64,000 nucleotides of DNA, from assembly GCA_030998225.1 (NCBI GenBank), contig JAPYXD010000522.1, positions 4,278,001 through 4,342,000 of the forward strand, in the 5' to 3' direction. Below the pieces are notes generated by a model. That model was not told where the DNA came from, did not search any database, and saw only the letters and a list, made by a program, of their open reading frames with translations. The DNA comes from Diplolepis rosae (Eukaryota; Arthropoda; Insecta; Hymenoptera; Diplolepididae). A program made the position numbers and the translations under genes. Below, piece by piece: positions 42,927-54,885 of the stretch (its first letter is position 1; each line of letters begins with the position of its first letter).

Positions 42927-45900
42927 CTACTGGCCCTCCCCGTTGTTTCGCTCTCGACGCCCATCAAGTTCTCTCGTCTTCATCACAAGTGTGACGAATG
43001 ACTCGATGAGCGTCCAGAACCGTTCAGACTGGAGCATGAGGGGGACCATCGTGTCAGGAGTAAGTTCGGAACCCACCGCCTGACCGAGGACCTCCCTAGC
43101 CACACCCCATTTTGCGCAGACGAAGAGTGCGTGCTCTGCGTTATCCACCGGGGAATCGCAGTAGCAACACGTCTCCTCGTCTCTCTTCTTAAAGCGCCTC
43201 AGGTACGCGTTAAAACAGCCATGGCCCGAGAGCGCTTGTGCCAAGTAAAAGCCGACTTCCCCGTGCTTTCTGTTCAGCCAGGTGGCGAGCTCCGGAATCA
43301 GGCGGTAGGTCCATCTCCCTGTCTGCTCACCATGCCATCTCATCTGCCATTTCTCGACGAGTCTGCGCCTTCCATCCTTGCGGATGGCCTCCTTCGCGCG
43401 AGCGATTTCCTGCAGGTCGGCGCAGGTAAGCTCCTTGCGAAGCTGAAAGGTTTCCTGCCTTTCCTCCGCCAATAAATCTATTGGCGGGACGCTCGCCAGG
43501 ACCAGCACAGCGCTCGTCGAGATAGTTCTATACGCCAAAACTATTCTCAGCGCGACAAGTCTCTGCGCCGAGAACAGCTTCTTCTGGATAGCATGGTTTA
43601 GCAAGGCATTGGCCCAGACCGGAGCTGCATAAAGCAGCTCCGAATGGACCACGCTCGCCACCAATCTTCTTTTCGCTTCCCTGGGTCCACCAATGTTTGG
43701 CATAAGCCGGGCCAAGTTTGCTCCACATTGGATGGCTTTGGCGGCTGCGATCTTTAGGTGTTCGCCAAAGCTAAGCCTACGATCCAGCTGCACCCCAAGG
43801 TACTTAATGCTTGTTTTCCACTCGACTTCATGCTCTCCGAGAACGATCCTCGGGTATTGGAAGGATCTCCTGTCCGTAACGAGCAAAGCCTCGGTTTTCT
43901 CAGGGGCCATTTTAAGACCTCTGCCATCCAACCAGCGCTTCGCTCGCCATAGACTTTCATTGATCCTCAGCTCTAGGATTCCGACGTCGTCAGCGGCGCA
44001 CACGACAAGTGCGTCATCAGCGAAGCCGACGATGCTCGTTCCAGCAGGCAGGTCCATGCGCAGGAAATCCTCGTACATGACGTTCCAAACGAGTGGACCC
44101 ACCCGCGACCCTTGAGGGGCGCCACATGTCATTTCCTCCTTGAGAGACCATTTGTCGCCCTCATATATCACCCACCTGTCGCTCAGATAGTCATCTATCA
44201 TTCGCAACAGCTGGTCTGGAACCTTTTTCCGCACCATCCCCTCGATGCAGATGTTCCATCTCGCGGTATTGAACGCATTGCGTATGTCAATGCTAATCAA
44301 CGCACAGAATCCCTTACGCTTACCAGTTCCTTTTCTCGCATTTGTGGCGATGTTAACTACAGCTTGGATGGCGTCCACAGTGGACCTGCCTTTCCTGAAT
44401 CCGAACTGGTTTTCCGAGAGCCCGTTCTCCCCGACCAAGAGAGCCTGAAGCCGTTGTAGAATCAACTCCTCCAGAAGCTTCCCCATCGTATCCAATAAGC
44501 ATATTGGTCTATACGACGAGGCAACCCCTAGAGGTTTGTTGCCCTTCTTCAGCAGGACCAACCTCTGCTTCTTCCAATCTGCGAAGAACCTACCCTCCCG
44601 AAGACAGGAGTTAAAGGCTTCTAGGAGGATCTCTGGGTACGCCCCGATCACCTCTTTGAGGATCTCGTTCGGCACCCCGTCGATACCCGGCGCTGTATTT
44701 GCCTTAAGCCTTCCACCCGCTCTCTTTAGTTCTTCGAGAGTGAAGAGTTCTTCGCGCCGGACCACGCAGGAACTTCAGTCCTGTCTTTGGAACGGCTCCA
44801 CGTGTGGAAACAAGCTACGCACAATGTACTGGACTCGATCGGGATTATCCAGGCCCGGGGTCTTTCTTCTAGCCACCAATCTCTTGGTGACTATTTTGAA
44901 GGCGAGACCCCATGGGTCCTTCTAGACCTCACCGATCAAGTCTTTCCAGCATTGAAGTCGGCTTTTCTTTATGCCTCGCCTCAAAGCTGTTTTTGCCCCT
45001 TTCCATGCCTCGTGCAGCGTAGCATCCCCCTTTGAACGGGTGAATTTTCGCCGCGCTGCGAGGCATTCTCGACGTAGGGCTGCCAACTGGTCGTTCCACC
45101 AGTACATCAAACCCTTGGCTTGCCTGCGCTCACGGCGAGGCATCGAGTAGTCGCAAGCCGCGACCACCTTCTGCCTCACCGAGCGCACAGCAGCTTCAAA
45201 CGACCCAGCAGGGCAGACCCAACCAAGCTCATCGATGAGCCTGGTTTCTTCGAGGTGTTCGCGAAGTCTTTCCCTGCTGAGTCGTCTCGTGTTCCAGGAG
45301 GGGCTCCTTCCTTCGCCGCCCCTACCCTTATCTACCGCCTGACACCGTTGTTCTAGTGTGAATTCGATGCACCGGTGGTCACTCAAGGTTATTAACTCGA
45401 GGACCGACAAGTCGCTTATCCTTGAAGCGAGGCGAGGTGCGGCAATTGTGAGATCAATTATTGATCCCCCCGCTCCTCGTCTGAACGTAAATTCCCCGCC
45501 CTGATTCAAGACAATCAGTTCGTTCCTAGCGACCATCTCGCCAACCAAGATTCCCCTCCTATCTAGGCGGGCCTCACCCCACTCGGGCGACTTACTGTTG
45601 AAGTCCCCCCCTATGAGGGATCGCCCGATGGCCTCACGGAGGCTTTCCTCAAGGAGGAGGATCTGGGTCTCAAAGACATCGAAGGGATCGCCGGGGGAGA
45701 AGTAGCAGCTGTACACACGCACATCCGCCACCTCCACCCAGACGAACCCTGCGTCGGTCTCCAGGAAGTCCCCGACGCCCAAATCAGGGTTACAAACAAT
45801 GATGCCGGCCCTCCTTGATGCGTCCTGATACCAGGCAGAGTTATCGGACCACTTGTACTGCTCACTAATGAGCAGCACATCAGCCCCCTCTCCCTGGCAG

Positions 45901-45960
45901 TCTGCATCAGGAGGTCCTGGGCATCCTTCCCCTTCCGAGGTTGAGCTGCAGGAACTTCAA
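42927..45960 (-). pseudogene. R1-clade ORF2: endonuclease and reverse transcriptase, broken
   Basis: The replication protein of an R1-type element: it nicks target DNA and reverse transcribes the element RNA there. The endonuclease keeps GGDFNSKSPEWGEARLDRRG and LSDHRCIEF. The reverse transcriptase keeps TAPGIDGVPNE, SYRPICLLD, the polymerase box GFADDALVV and the downstream KYLGVQLD. A C-terminal CCYCDSPVDNAEHALFVC is the Cys/His segment typical of the clade. From 45878 to 42927 the frame is continuous except for two in-frame stops, at 44922-44924 and near 44775. The first residues of the endonuclease (45880-45960) lie in three frames, so at least two shifts are present. It is not functional as read. 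Confidence 0.9.
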
Positions 45961-46380
45961 TTCCTGCCTCTCAACCTCCGAAGCTCTTCCCGGAAGACCG
46001 GGCAGGAGCCGCTCCCCGACACATGGGCGACATCTTTGTCGCCCCTGTCTGCGCATGACAGGCACCTTGGTGGCGCCTTACAGGTCCTGGCCAAGTGTCC
46101 CGTGGCGCCGCATCTCCAACAGGCGTTTTTCCTGTCGGGGTTGCTGCAGCCCCGGGACCCGTTGCCGTACCCAAGGCACCTGAAGCAGCGGGCGACTTCC
46201 AGGTGCTCGCGAATGCGGCACTCTACGCACCCGATCCTCAACTTGCCTAGCTGAAGCAGACGCGCGGCGTCTGCCTCAGCTAGCCGGATGACTGCAGTCT
46301 TCACCCCACCAAAGCGGGTGAAGAACCTGCAGGACCCTCAAAAGCCGGTCTGCCCAATGCCAAGCACAGGGCAGACACAA
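45957..46380 (-). pseudogene. R1-clade ORF1 (gag-like) C-terminal fragment
   Basis: The nucleic-acid-binding end of the first protein. Three zinc knuckles are seen: CFRCLGYGNGSRGC, in which the usual histidine is an asparagine; CWRCGATGHLARTC; and CLSCADRGDK continuing to SGSC. The N-terminal part is missing because the element is truncated. Confidence 0.85.
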
Positions 46381-46389
46381 CCTCTTCTT

Positions 46390-47608
46390 TTTGAACGGTC
46401 GCAGACGAAAAAACCACAGCAATAAAAAGGATATTAGAAACAGGAATCTATGAGGACTATCTAATAGAAGGTGGTCTGCTCTATCGTGAGAGAGAGGGGA
46501 CAAAGTTACTGGTGGTTCCAAAATGCATGCACCGTGAGATTATCTCTCAAGCTCACGAACTAGGCCATTTCGGATTGAAGAAGACTCGGGAGTTGATCAA
46601 CAGGGAGTACTGGATCGACGGACTTAAAACGAAAATTAAAAGCCACATCAGGAATTGTGTTCCATACATCTTGGGGTAGAAGGAACGAGTAAAGGCTGAG
46701 GGTTTCCTACACCCCATTCCTAAGGGCGAAACCCCCTTGGATACTATGCACCTAGATCACGTTGGTCCTTTACCATCTACGCGAAAATCCTATAAGCACC
46801 TGCTGACGATGATCGACGGATTCACAAAATTTGTATGGATTTTTCCGACGAAATCTACGGGAACCCAGGAAGTGTTGGACAAACTGAGAAGTCATCAACA
46901 GACTTTCGGAAATGCACGCAGAATTATCACTGACAGAGGTACTGCGTTTACCTCTCACGAATTCCAGGACTATTGCAAAACAGAGAACATTGAACATCAC
47001 CTTATAACAACTGATGTTCCTAGAGGAAACGGACACATCGTGAGAATTCATCGAACACTTGAAGAAACGTTCACGGAGTTGGGAATGAAAGAACCCATGA
47101 AGTGGTTTAAACACGTTAATCGAGTGCAACGCGCCTTAAATTCAACGTTCCAAAGAAGTATTGCAGCTTCACCTTTCGAAGTCTTGATTGGTATCACCAT
47201 GCGAAATAAAGAAGACGTCTATCTGCAAGAACTGATCAGAGAATCACTTCTAAATGAGTTCGACACCGCCCGAGAAGAAATTAGAAAGCAAGCTAAGAAG
47301 CAAATAACAAAAGTCCAAGAAGAAAACTATCGGAGCTATAATAAAAAGAGAAAGAAGGCCACTCAATACAACGTCGGTGATTTGGTTGCTATTGCCAGGA
47401 CTCAACAAGGCCCTGGATTTAATGTAAAAATAAATTTTTTTGGCCCTTACCGCATAATCAAGGTCAAAGGAATGGATCGCTACGATGTGAAGAAAATTAG
47501 TGGCGAAGGCCCGATTGAGACCTCCAGTTCCGCAGATCTTATGGAACCTTGGACAGGCCTCGACGAAAACTCATCGACAGGCGACGATGCTGGTCAGGAC
47601 GGCCGAAT
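46390..47608 (+). pseudogene. Gypsy-type integrase, inactive
   Basis: An LTR-retrotransposon integrase on the + strand. An HHCC zinc-binding region is recognisable (HELGHFGLKKTREL; the final CxxC is damaged), then an in-frame stop near 46677. The catalytic core has Asp in HLDHVGPL and Asp in ITDRGTAFTS. The expected catalytic Glu is replaced by Val (GNGHIVRIHRTLEE), which alone would kill activity. The C-terminal GPY motif FFGPYRIIKVKG is intact. The polypurine-like GGACGGCCGAA lies at 47597-47607, directly before the LTR start. The 5' part is missing, cut off by the R1-clade element. Confidence 0.88.
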
Positions 47609-47910
47609 GTAGGAAAATAAGGCCCATGGACACTGAGTACGAATAGTGTATAGGTAGTACGTAGAGTAGAATAAACATAAGTGCGAATAGAGTATGAAGA
47701 ACTGGAAAATGCGTAGGAGTGGGGAGGCTGGGGGAGTCGACCCTCAGCCTGGCCTAAAGCGGGCAGTAATGTGAAGGCCACGCTCGAGTGCACAGGAAGA
47801 AATGTATTAGTCAATTTTACCGTAATTATATATTGTTTATTATAATCGAGGCATTAATTATTCTGATCCTTATTTCCCACATATATATCAACAATCATAA
47901 TTATAATATA
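47609..47910 (+). repeat. LTR fragment of the decayed Gypsy element
   Basis: It begins TGTAGGAAAATAAGG just after the purine-rich tract, where an LTR is expected. The newer Gypsy element is inserted at 47911, so the rest of this LTR may continue at about 53482-53600. Confidence 0.55.
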
Positions 47911-47914
47911 TAAG
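47911..47914. repeat. Target-site duplication TAAG (left)
   Basis: It matches TAAG at 53478-53481 on the other side of the Gypsy element. Confidence 0.8.
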
Positions 47915-48301
47915 TGTTATACTCCTTACGGTAGGGTGGGGCAGGAAGAATAAATTAGACTCGTTCTATACACCATTGATTTCAAACAAAACTTAAATGG
48001 TTTATTCTGTACCGTATATCACACGCATTACCTCGCACAGTTCACACACACCTCTTACTTTCTTTTTTCTCTTTACATTCGTCCCCCAGGACTGAAGATA
48101 GTCGCGCTACCACTCTCAACCAACTGCACTTATTCATCTCGCGTCATCACGCTCTCGGACCGTTGTCCTTCGTACCTTTTTCTTTTCCTCTCCTTCTAGC
48201 GCTAACTCCTATTCCGTAGTTCTGCTTTTTTCTGCCTTATTGATACTACGCGACTTACGTTTGTTTACGACCTGCCGGTACATACATGCGTTTTTCTAAC
48301 A
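47915..48301 (-). repeat. Gypsy LTR (3' LTR of the element)
   Basis: 387 bp, running from TGTTATACTCC to TTTTTCTAACA. It differs from the other LTR (53091-53477, also 387 bp) at about nine places by eye, roughly 2 percent. Confidence 0.92.
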
Positions 48302-48424
48302 TTCGTCCATCCTGACATAGCTTGGTCTCCAAGCTTGAGCATTAAAACTAATTTCAAACGTGGACTAAAAAAATTTCTTTTCTCGACTGGCCCCAATAAA
48401 AATGACAATAAAACTGACTAACCT

Positions 48425-51400
48425 TTAGTTTACATAATCTCTGAACTTAACAGGTTTTTGACGCATTCGAGTTGTTCGGCGTATCGTTGCATCTTTAACA
48501 ATTACATTTTCATCAACGTCGTTTTCGGATTCGTCATCATTGTCGCTGTCATTTGGGCGCCCTCGCCAAATTTTAAGCTGGCTCACATGAGCTGTAGTCG
48601 GTCGCTTGAATTCGCCTTTAGCTGCTAGATATTGTATTTTATACGTATCACTCGGCCATACTTCAGTAATCACATACGGGCCCTTATATCGCGTTTGCAG
48701 TTTCGTCGATTCGCCGGTTGCATACTTTACCGCTTTCACCGCAACAATATCACCGACATCAAATTTTACATTTTTAACTCGTGATTTGTCATATCTCTTT
48801 TTTGCACGTTGTTGTTCATGTCCGGTTGTTTTGCTAATTGCGGTATTTAAATCTCGCTCAATTTTTGGAACACTGTCGTCCCAGTGACGTCCTTCCTCGT
48901 CGGTCTAATTTACTTGAATCGCTGGTAATATCGTCTGATTTAAACGTTCGACTTGGCCGTTAGCCTGAGCATGTCGACTCGAATTAAGGGTGTGTTTTAT
49001 ACCCTGTAGCTTACAGAATCTTTCAAATGCATCAAACGTAAAACTAGTACCCCTATCCGTTATGAAGCGCTTCGGTGCTCCAAAATGATCTACAAACTTT
49101 TCAACCTTTTTGACCGTCGTCGAAGCCTTCGTATTCGTCACTACATACAATTGACAAAACTTTGTAAAATTACACACGGCTGCTAGAATATATTTGTTAC
49201 CACGCGCCGACGTAATAAAAGGTCCAAGATGATCTAAATGGACTACTTCAAAGGGTCGATTACCTGATGGGATGGGGTGCAGTTCGCCCGCTTGTTTACC
49301 TGCTTTGTGTTTTACAAAAAGGCACTCAATACATGCAGCAATATGTCTTCGGACATAATTTCTCATCTTAGGAAAATAATAATTTTCTCGAATACGCACG
49401 ATAGTTCGATCCACACCGAAATGGCTTGCCAGATCATGGTTTTTAATCACTAAGGCCTTACGCATTGCCCTAGGCACCACATACAATTCTTTGTTAGCAT
49501 TATCCGGACTAATTTTGTATAGTATCCCATCTCTTAAGACATAGCCTTCAATTTCCCCCCTCTCCCTGCGAGAACGCTTTCTTTCTTCTTTTTTTAAGGT
49601 GTTTATCTTTTTTCGCTAATAATTCATCACTGCGCTGATACATTAAAATCTCATTCTCTGAAATCATTGTGTTAAATATCCACGCTTTTTCTAATTCTTC
49701 ACTAGCTGGCTCAACCAGAGCACGTGAGAGGGCATCTACGTGTCTCATTTTATCACCAGCACGGTGGTGTATATCAAAGTCATAATCCGATATTGTGTTG
49801 AGCCATCGCACGATTTGCGAGTTTTTTGTTTTTACTGAATCAATATGTACGAGCGCCTGGCGATTCGTGATTACACTGAAATGTATACCAATGAGAAATG
49901 GTCGCAATCGCTCCATGGCCCACACAATGGCCATTAACTCTAATTTTGTGGAATGGTAATTCCGTTCAACCTCCGACGTCCGTCGACTTATCGCGTAAAC
50001 TAATCGCAATCTGTTTCTATCCTCACCTTGTAACAACATCGCTCCCAGCCCTGCGGCGCACGCATCTGTGTGTAATTCCGAAAATTTTGCTTTTGGATCG
50101 TAATATGCTATAATCGGATACGATCCTATCAGATCTTTAATTTCGCGAAATGCTTTATCTCGTCGTTCATTCCATTCAAACGCAACTTTTGAACTGAACA
50201 CTTCCACTATTGGAGCGACCTTCCTCGCAAACCCTGGGATGAATCTACGGAAGAAACTGGCCAAGCCGTGAAAGCTGCGTGCCTCGTGGCTGTTTTTTTG
50301 GAGCCGGAAATTCCAAAACAGCTCGTACTTTCTTTTGTCCTGGTTTAACTCCGGAATTACCGAATGAATATCCCAAGTAGTCTACTTGATCTAATCCAAA
50401 TTTACATTTTTTTAAGTTGAGCGTCAGTCCGGCCTCTTTTAACATGATCAAAATCTGTTCGAGTTTTCCCATTAATTCCTCCCAGTCCCGTGCATGCACT
50501 AATATGTCATCAAAATACGTCAGTGCTAACTTATTTCCATAAGGACCGAACACAATTTTCATTAATTTGACAAAATAGAAAGGGGCGTTTATTAAACCAA
50601 AAATAGCTCGCTCAAATTGTCCAGTTTCATCCTGCGTGATGAACGCTGTTTTTTCTTTTGCCTCCTCCGTTAATGGGATCTGTGGGTACCCCTGTGCCAG
50701 ATCGAGCACTGCAAAAATGGTCGCTCCATGAAGAGCTTCTAAACCATCGTCAATGCTAGGGAGCGGAAAGTGCATACGAACTGTAATTTTCTTTAAGCGG
50801 CGATAATCGACAACGAGTCTTTTGGAACCATCTGGTTTTTCTAGTAAGATACACGGACTCGCGTAACTACCTTGTTTGCCTTCCACTCGGCAACCCTGGC
50901 TTTAATTTCTTCCCTTTTTACCGCGTTAGTCGGATACGGTTTCGCATAAGGTGGTTCGGCACCCGGCTTAAGCTTAATGTCCATCTTTATAATGTTCGTA
51001 CAACCTAATTCGGACAAATCTAATGCAACGCACCTTCGAAACCTGTTTAACAATTCTAATAATTGTGTTTTTTGAATTCCATTTAACGGTAAGTTCGGTG
51101 ATAGGTCATCTTCGGATAAGGCTTTTTTTCGCTGTTCTAGTTCAGTCACGTCATCTCTGAAACATACCGTAGTATCGAGTACAACTCCCTTCTCGAGATT
51201 GAGATTCTTATTATCACGGTTTCCGAAAGGCAGAAACGTTTCTGCTTGATCAATTTTTACGCTTATAAAATTTATTGACGCTGGCGGTAAACAGATAGAT
51301 TTAGATACTACCGGCGAAGACGCATACATTTTCATTGACTCTACTTCCGGAAAAGTTTGAAATGGAAAATCTTTCCGATATACAAATTCAAGTTTATCAT

Positions 51401-52894
51401 CATAACGGCAATATGCAAGTTCAGGTGCCTCGGTATAATTTCTTCCCACTATCACGTCATATCGCTGAGCCTCGTCTGGAACTACTCTAAACCTTACCCT
51501 TTCAACTTTACAGTCAGCTACGCTAACATTTTCATAAATTACACCTTTTGAGATTGCTATACCTCCCCCGAAACCCTCAATCTCATTTGTCAACTCACTA
51601 ACTGCATACTTGAATTTCTGAACGACAGATTCTCGAATGAGACAATCAGAACTGCCTGGGTCAATGAGAGCAAGTAATTCATTGCCTCCTACTTCTATTC
51701 GCTTTTCGTATTTTGAGTGTAGATCACTCTTGTTTTTTTGGTCAATAGTCGTATAATTTTCGCCTTTAGGTAGCTTTCGCGGTTTCGGACAGTTTACTGA
51801 AATGTGACCTACCTCTTGACAATTAAAACATTTAATGACAGGCCTAACCTTACATTCTTTGACTGTATGGCCTTTTTCCTTACAACGAAAACATTCCCTA
51901 GTTCGTAAAGTTTTGTCCTCTTCTGTAACTCGCTGATTCGTCCTGAACGTCGTACTCGGACTTTTAGGCTGCGTTGAGCTTCTTGATTCTCTCATCGGTG
52001 ACAGTCTACGTTGGCCCTCTTGAATTTCTGATTTCTCCTTCTTTGCTCCAATTCTCTGCTTGCGTGCCGCTTCAAGCGATTCCAGATCCAGAATACTTCG
52101 CAGAACGTCATCTATATCAAAGCGGCTGCGGCTTAAAATAGCAGTGCTCACTTCGCGAGACCAAAGTCCTATAGCGATTTGTTTTTTTATCTCGTCCAAT
52201 TCAAAATTTAACGCCTTACAGAGGCGCACTTTGTCGAAGAAGTATTCTTTTGTCGCTTCATCAGGTCCTTGACATCGCCGCTGCATTTCTTCGAATTTCT
52301 CCGTCAACGATTTTTCCATCATAAAGGTGTTAGCGAACGCTTTCCGAAATCCCTTCCAATCCTTTATTTCATCCATATTGGCCAGATACCAATTCTTTGC
52401 AGCCTTTGCCAGATTTCCTCGGGCCGTTTCGAACGCAACAGCCTCCGTCCATCGATGCATAGTAGCCGTCGATTCTAATTGCTTGATCCATGCTCTTGCA
52501 GTCGAGGCGCCACACAATCCATCAAATTTTTCTATGTTGTGAGATAAATCAGGTAACACGCTATAATGGTTATTCGGCGTAGCCTGGTTTGCATTCACCC
52601 TTTCGACTAGAAAAGCATTCTGACGTAACAGGTCCGACATCGCAGCCAAAAGCTGGTTGAATAAACTCGCTGTTGATGCAGCTGGAACTACAGTGGGCTG
52701 TGATGGCTGAATATTGTGAGATGCCATGTTTTTAGTTTCTCGTTGAACCCGATTCAAATCATCCTGTCGCAAAATTCTGCCGTCTTGCAATTTTATTGTT
52801 CCATCCGGAAACCGTACGGATCTTTCCGGTAATTGTCCTGCAAGATCGAGCAGCGCACTCGCAGCGTCTCCGACACCCGACGGTGTATTAGACA
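48425..52894 (-). pseudogene. Gypsy gag-pol, two frameshifts and one stop
   Basis: Likely start MSNTPSGVGD at 52894. Gag ends in two zinc knuckles (CFRCKEKGHTVKEC, CFNCQEVGHISVNC; 51900-51790). The protease active site reads LIDPGSSDCLI, with Pro where Ser or Thr is usual. A frame change near 50860 precedes the reverse transcriptase (LEKPDGSKRLVVDYRRL, polymerase box LTYFDDILV). A second near 50260 precedes RNase H (HTDACAAGLGAML, ELMAIVWAME). The integrase has an HHCC region, HLDHLGPF, ITDRGTSF and GQVERLNQT, so its catalytic triad is complete. A TAG near 48905 then interrupts it, and the same frame continues to the GPY segment (RYKGPYVITEVW) and ends at 48425. Confidence 0.9.
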
Positions 52895-53090
52895 TCTTTT
52901 TTTCAATAGAAGTCCGCGCACACACTGAACTCCTTTGTTCACAGGTAACTAGGCACGAACATGTCAATCGCCATCTTGACCTTTTTTTTGTTTTGTCGCC
53001 GGGCACTTTTGCTTGGTTCAATGATCATTCGGACAAAACAAACAAAATTGCTTCTCCACAGATTGACCATGAATCCCACTTCTAAAATTT

Positions 53091-53477
53091 TGTTATACTC
53101 CTTAAGGTAGGGTGGGGCGGGAAGAATAAATTAGACTCGTTCTATACACCATTGATTTCAAACAAAACTTAAATGGTTTATTCTGTACCGTATATCACAC
53201 GTATTACCTCGCATAGTTCACACACACCTCTTACTTTCTTTTTTCTCTTTACATTCGTCCCCCAGGACTGAAGATAGTCGCGCTACCACTCTCAACCAAC
53301 TGCACTTATTCATCTCGCGTCATCACGCTCTCGGACCGTTGTCCTTCGTTCCTTTTTCTTTTCCTCTCCTTCTAGCGCTAACTCCTATTCCGTAGTTCCG
53401 CTTCTTTCTGCCTTATTGATACTACGCGAATTACGTTTGTTTACGACCTGCCGGTACATACATGCCTTTTTCTAACA
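53091..53477 (-). repeat. Gypsy LTR (5' LTR of the element)
   Basis: 387 bp with TG...CA ends. Transcription of the element would start here and run leftward. Confidence 0.92.
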
Positions 53478-53481
53478 TAAG

Positions 53482-54082
53482 TGTAGTTATTAGGTTTATT
53501 TATGTAAGGTTATGTGTTTAAGTGTGATTTGAAATGTAATTCGCTACGATTGAATAATGGTGTGAATGTATTTATATGTTGTGTATGTATGTACCGGAAG
53601 ACTATTGGTAGGCTGAAGGTAAGAATTTTTTTTATTCAAGAGAACCATACTATAATAGAACATACCACCAGCGCATGTTGATGCTCTGTCGTCGATGAGG
53701 TTTTACTCTAATCCTTACTATTCCCTATGTAACGCTTATTGTTATTCATTTTGGGTGAATCAGGTATTTATCACATTTATTTTACCCGACTAGGATTTGA
53801 TAGATGTTCAATTGTCCTTATGTCCCAAGTTTAATCCACAGAGTTGAGTAAAATTACTTCAACTATTTTTCTCCGTGTAGTTATTAAATCCAATCGACTT
53901 TGCAATCTTTTTTCCAAAAGAGCCCATTTTTTTCCTAATTTGCTTGTAATAAAAGTGTTTCAGATGCATATGATATATGAGAAAGTCCTAGATTTGTGTA
54001 ATATAAAATTTAAAAAATTGAATCTACTTCAATCCAAAATTTCGATAATTTTTTTCTGAATACTCTTTAATACTTTCTGGAT
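53482..54082. other. Repeat debris between the Gypsy and the next repeat
   Basis: 53482-53600 may be the rest of the LTR interrupted by the Gypsy. 53760-53880 is the inverse of 26296-26430. No gene is seen. Confidence 0.45.
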
Positions 54083-54617
54083 GTCTTGATAATTACATAG
54101 CTGAATTCCATTCAATAATATTAGTTTTTATATATTTATTCGATATTTTTTGCGTATATAATTATTGATTAAAAATCGTATCAAAACATATATTTTATTG
54201 ATTACTTTACGTCATTAAGTTCAATTTTTACGCATACATTTTCAATGGTACATGGTTTTATACATTTTAATTAAATTAATTTTTTTCTTTCCCAGCAATA
54301 GAATTCAAATAACGCGAGTATATGCCAATAAGGTTATGTAGTTTAATGTAAAATATTATGAAATCTTTTGAATTTTCATGTTTTGAGGCTGTTTCTGAAC
54401 ATATATATATATATATAAGTCACATTATCTTTTAAATATTATTTTTTAATCTCCTAACTAACTTCACAAAAACAAATTTTGTAAATCAAATTTTTGTTCA
54501 AAATTTCAAAATATCTTGATTGGATTGCATCGGATTGAACTTATCCAGATTTTTTTCCCTAATTTTCATCAGTGATTGAAGTCCAGCATCAAAATGAGTT
54601 GTTTTGAGTCATATTAA
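54083..54617. repeat. Dispersed repeat, copy 2, with a shorter (AT)n tract
   Basis: It matches 26813-27356 in the same orientation. The AT run at 54401-54417 is 17 bp. Confidence 0.85.
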
Positions 54618-54643
54618 TTAATTAATTAATTAATTAATTAATT
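54613..54643. repeat. (TTAA)n microsatellite
   Basis: About seven ATTA units, located exactly between the dispersed repeat and the duplicated GRHPR fragment. Confidence 0.85.
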
Positions 54644-54885
54644 CCGCGTTAAAGTCGAAGTACTCGAGAGTGAATAGCTCCTCGCTCTGTGTTCTTTTTA
54701 AATTCCAAGTTTGCATTATTTATTACAGGCGACGAACTGGGTGCAGAATTCGTGTCACTAGATGAGCTTCTGGAGCAAAGCGACTTTGTAATTGCAGCAA
54801 CTCCACTGACTAATGAAACTTTGAAAATGTTTAACGAAAGATCTTTCACAAAAATGAAGAAAAATGCTGTTTTCGTGAACGTGTA

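Larger units (their letters stand above)
42554..46380 (-). mobile_element. Non-LTR retrotransposon, R1 clade, 5'-truncated
   Basis: A T run at 42554-42577 is the poly(A) tail of an element reading leftward. The region then carries, in element order, the end of an ORF1 with zinc knuckles (46304-45957), an AP-type endonuclease (about 45950-45340), a reverse transcriptase (44765-43400) and a C-terminal Cys/His segment. The G+C level is far above the surroundings. The 5' end is cut near 46380 against a Gypsy fragment. Confidence 0.9.
47915..53477 (-). mobile_element. Gypsy-family LTR retrotransposon, nearly full length
   Basis: 5563 bp bounded by two 387-bp LTRs (TG...CA ends) and TAAG target duplications. 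Gene order on the - strand is gag, protease, reverse transcriptase, RNase H, integrase, the Ty3/Gypsy order. There is no envelope gene. Two frameshifts and one stop break the polyprotein. The primer-binding site beside the right LTR is not clear. It is inserted in or beside the LTR of the older Gypsy fragment. Confidence 0.92.

Noticed and set aside
43131..45356. Long + strand open frames across the R1-clade region
   Set aside because: They are antisense shadows of the G+C-rich reverse transcriptase and endonuclease on the - strand.
53061..53090. Primer-binding site next to the right Gypsy LTR (TGGGATTC on the - strand)
   Set aside because: It starts about 12 bases from the LTR and does not clearly match a tRNA 3' end, so it was not annotated.
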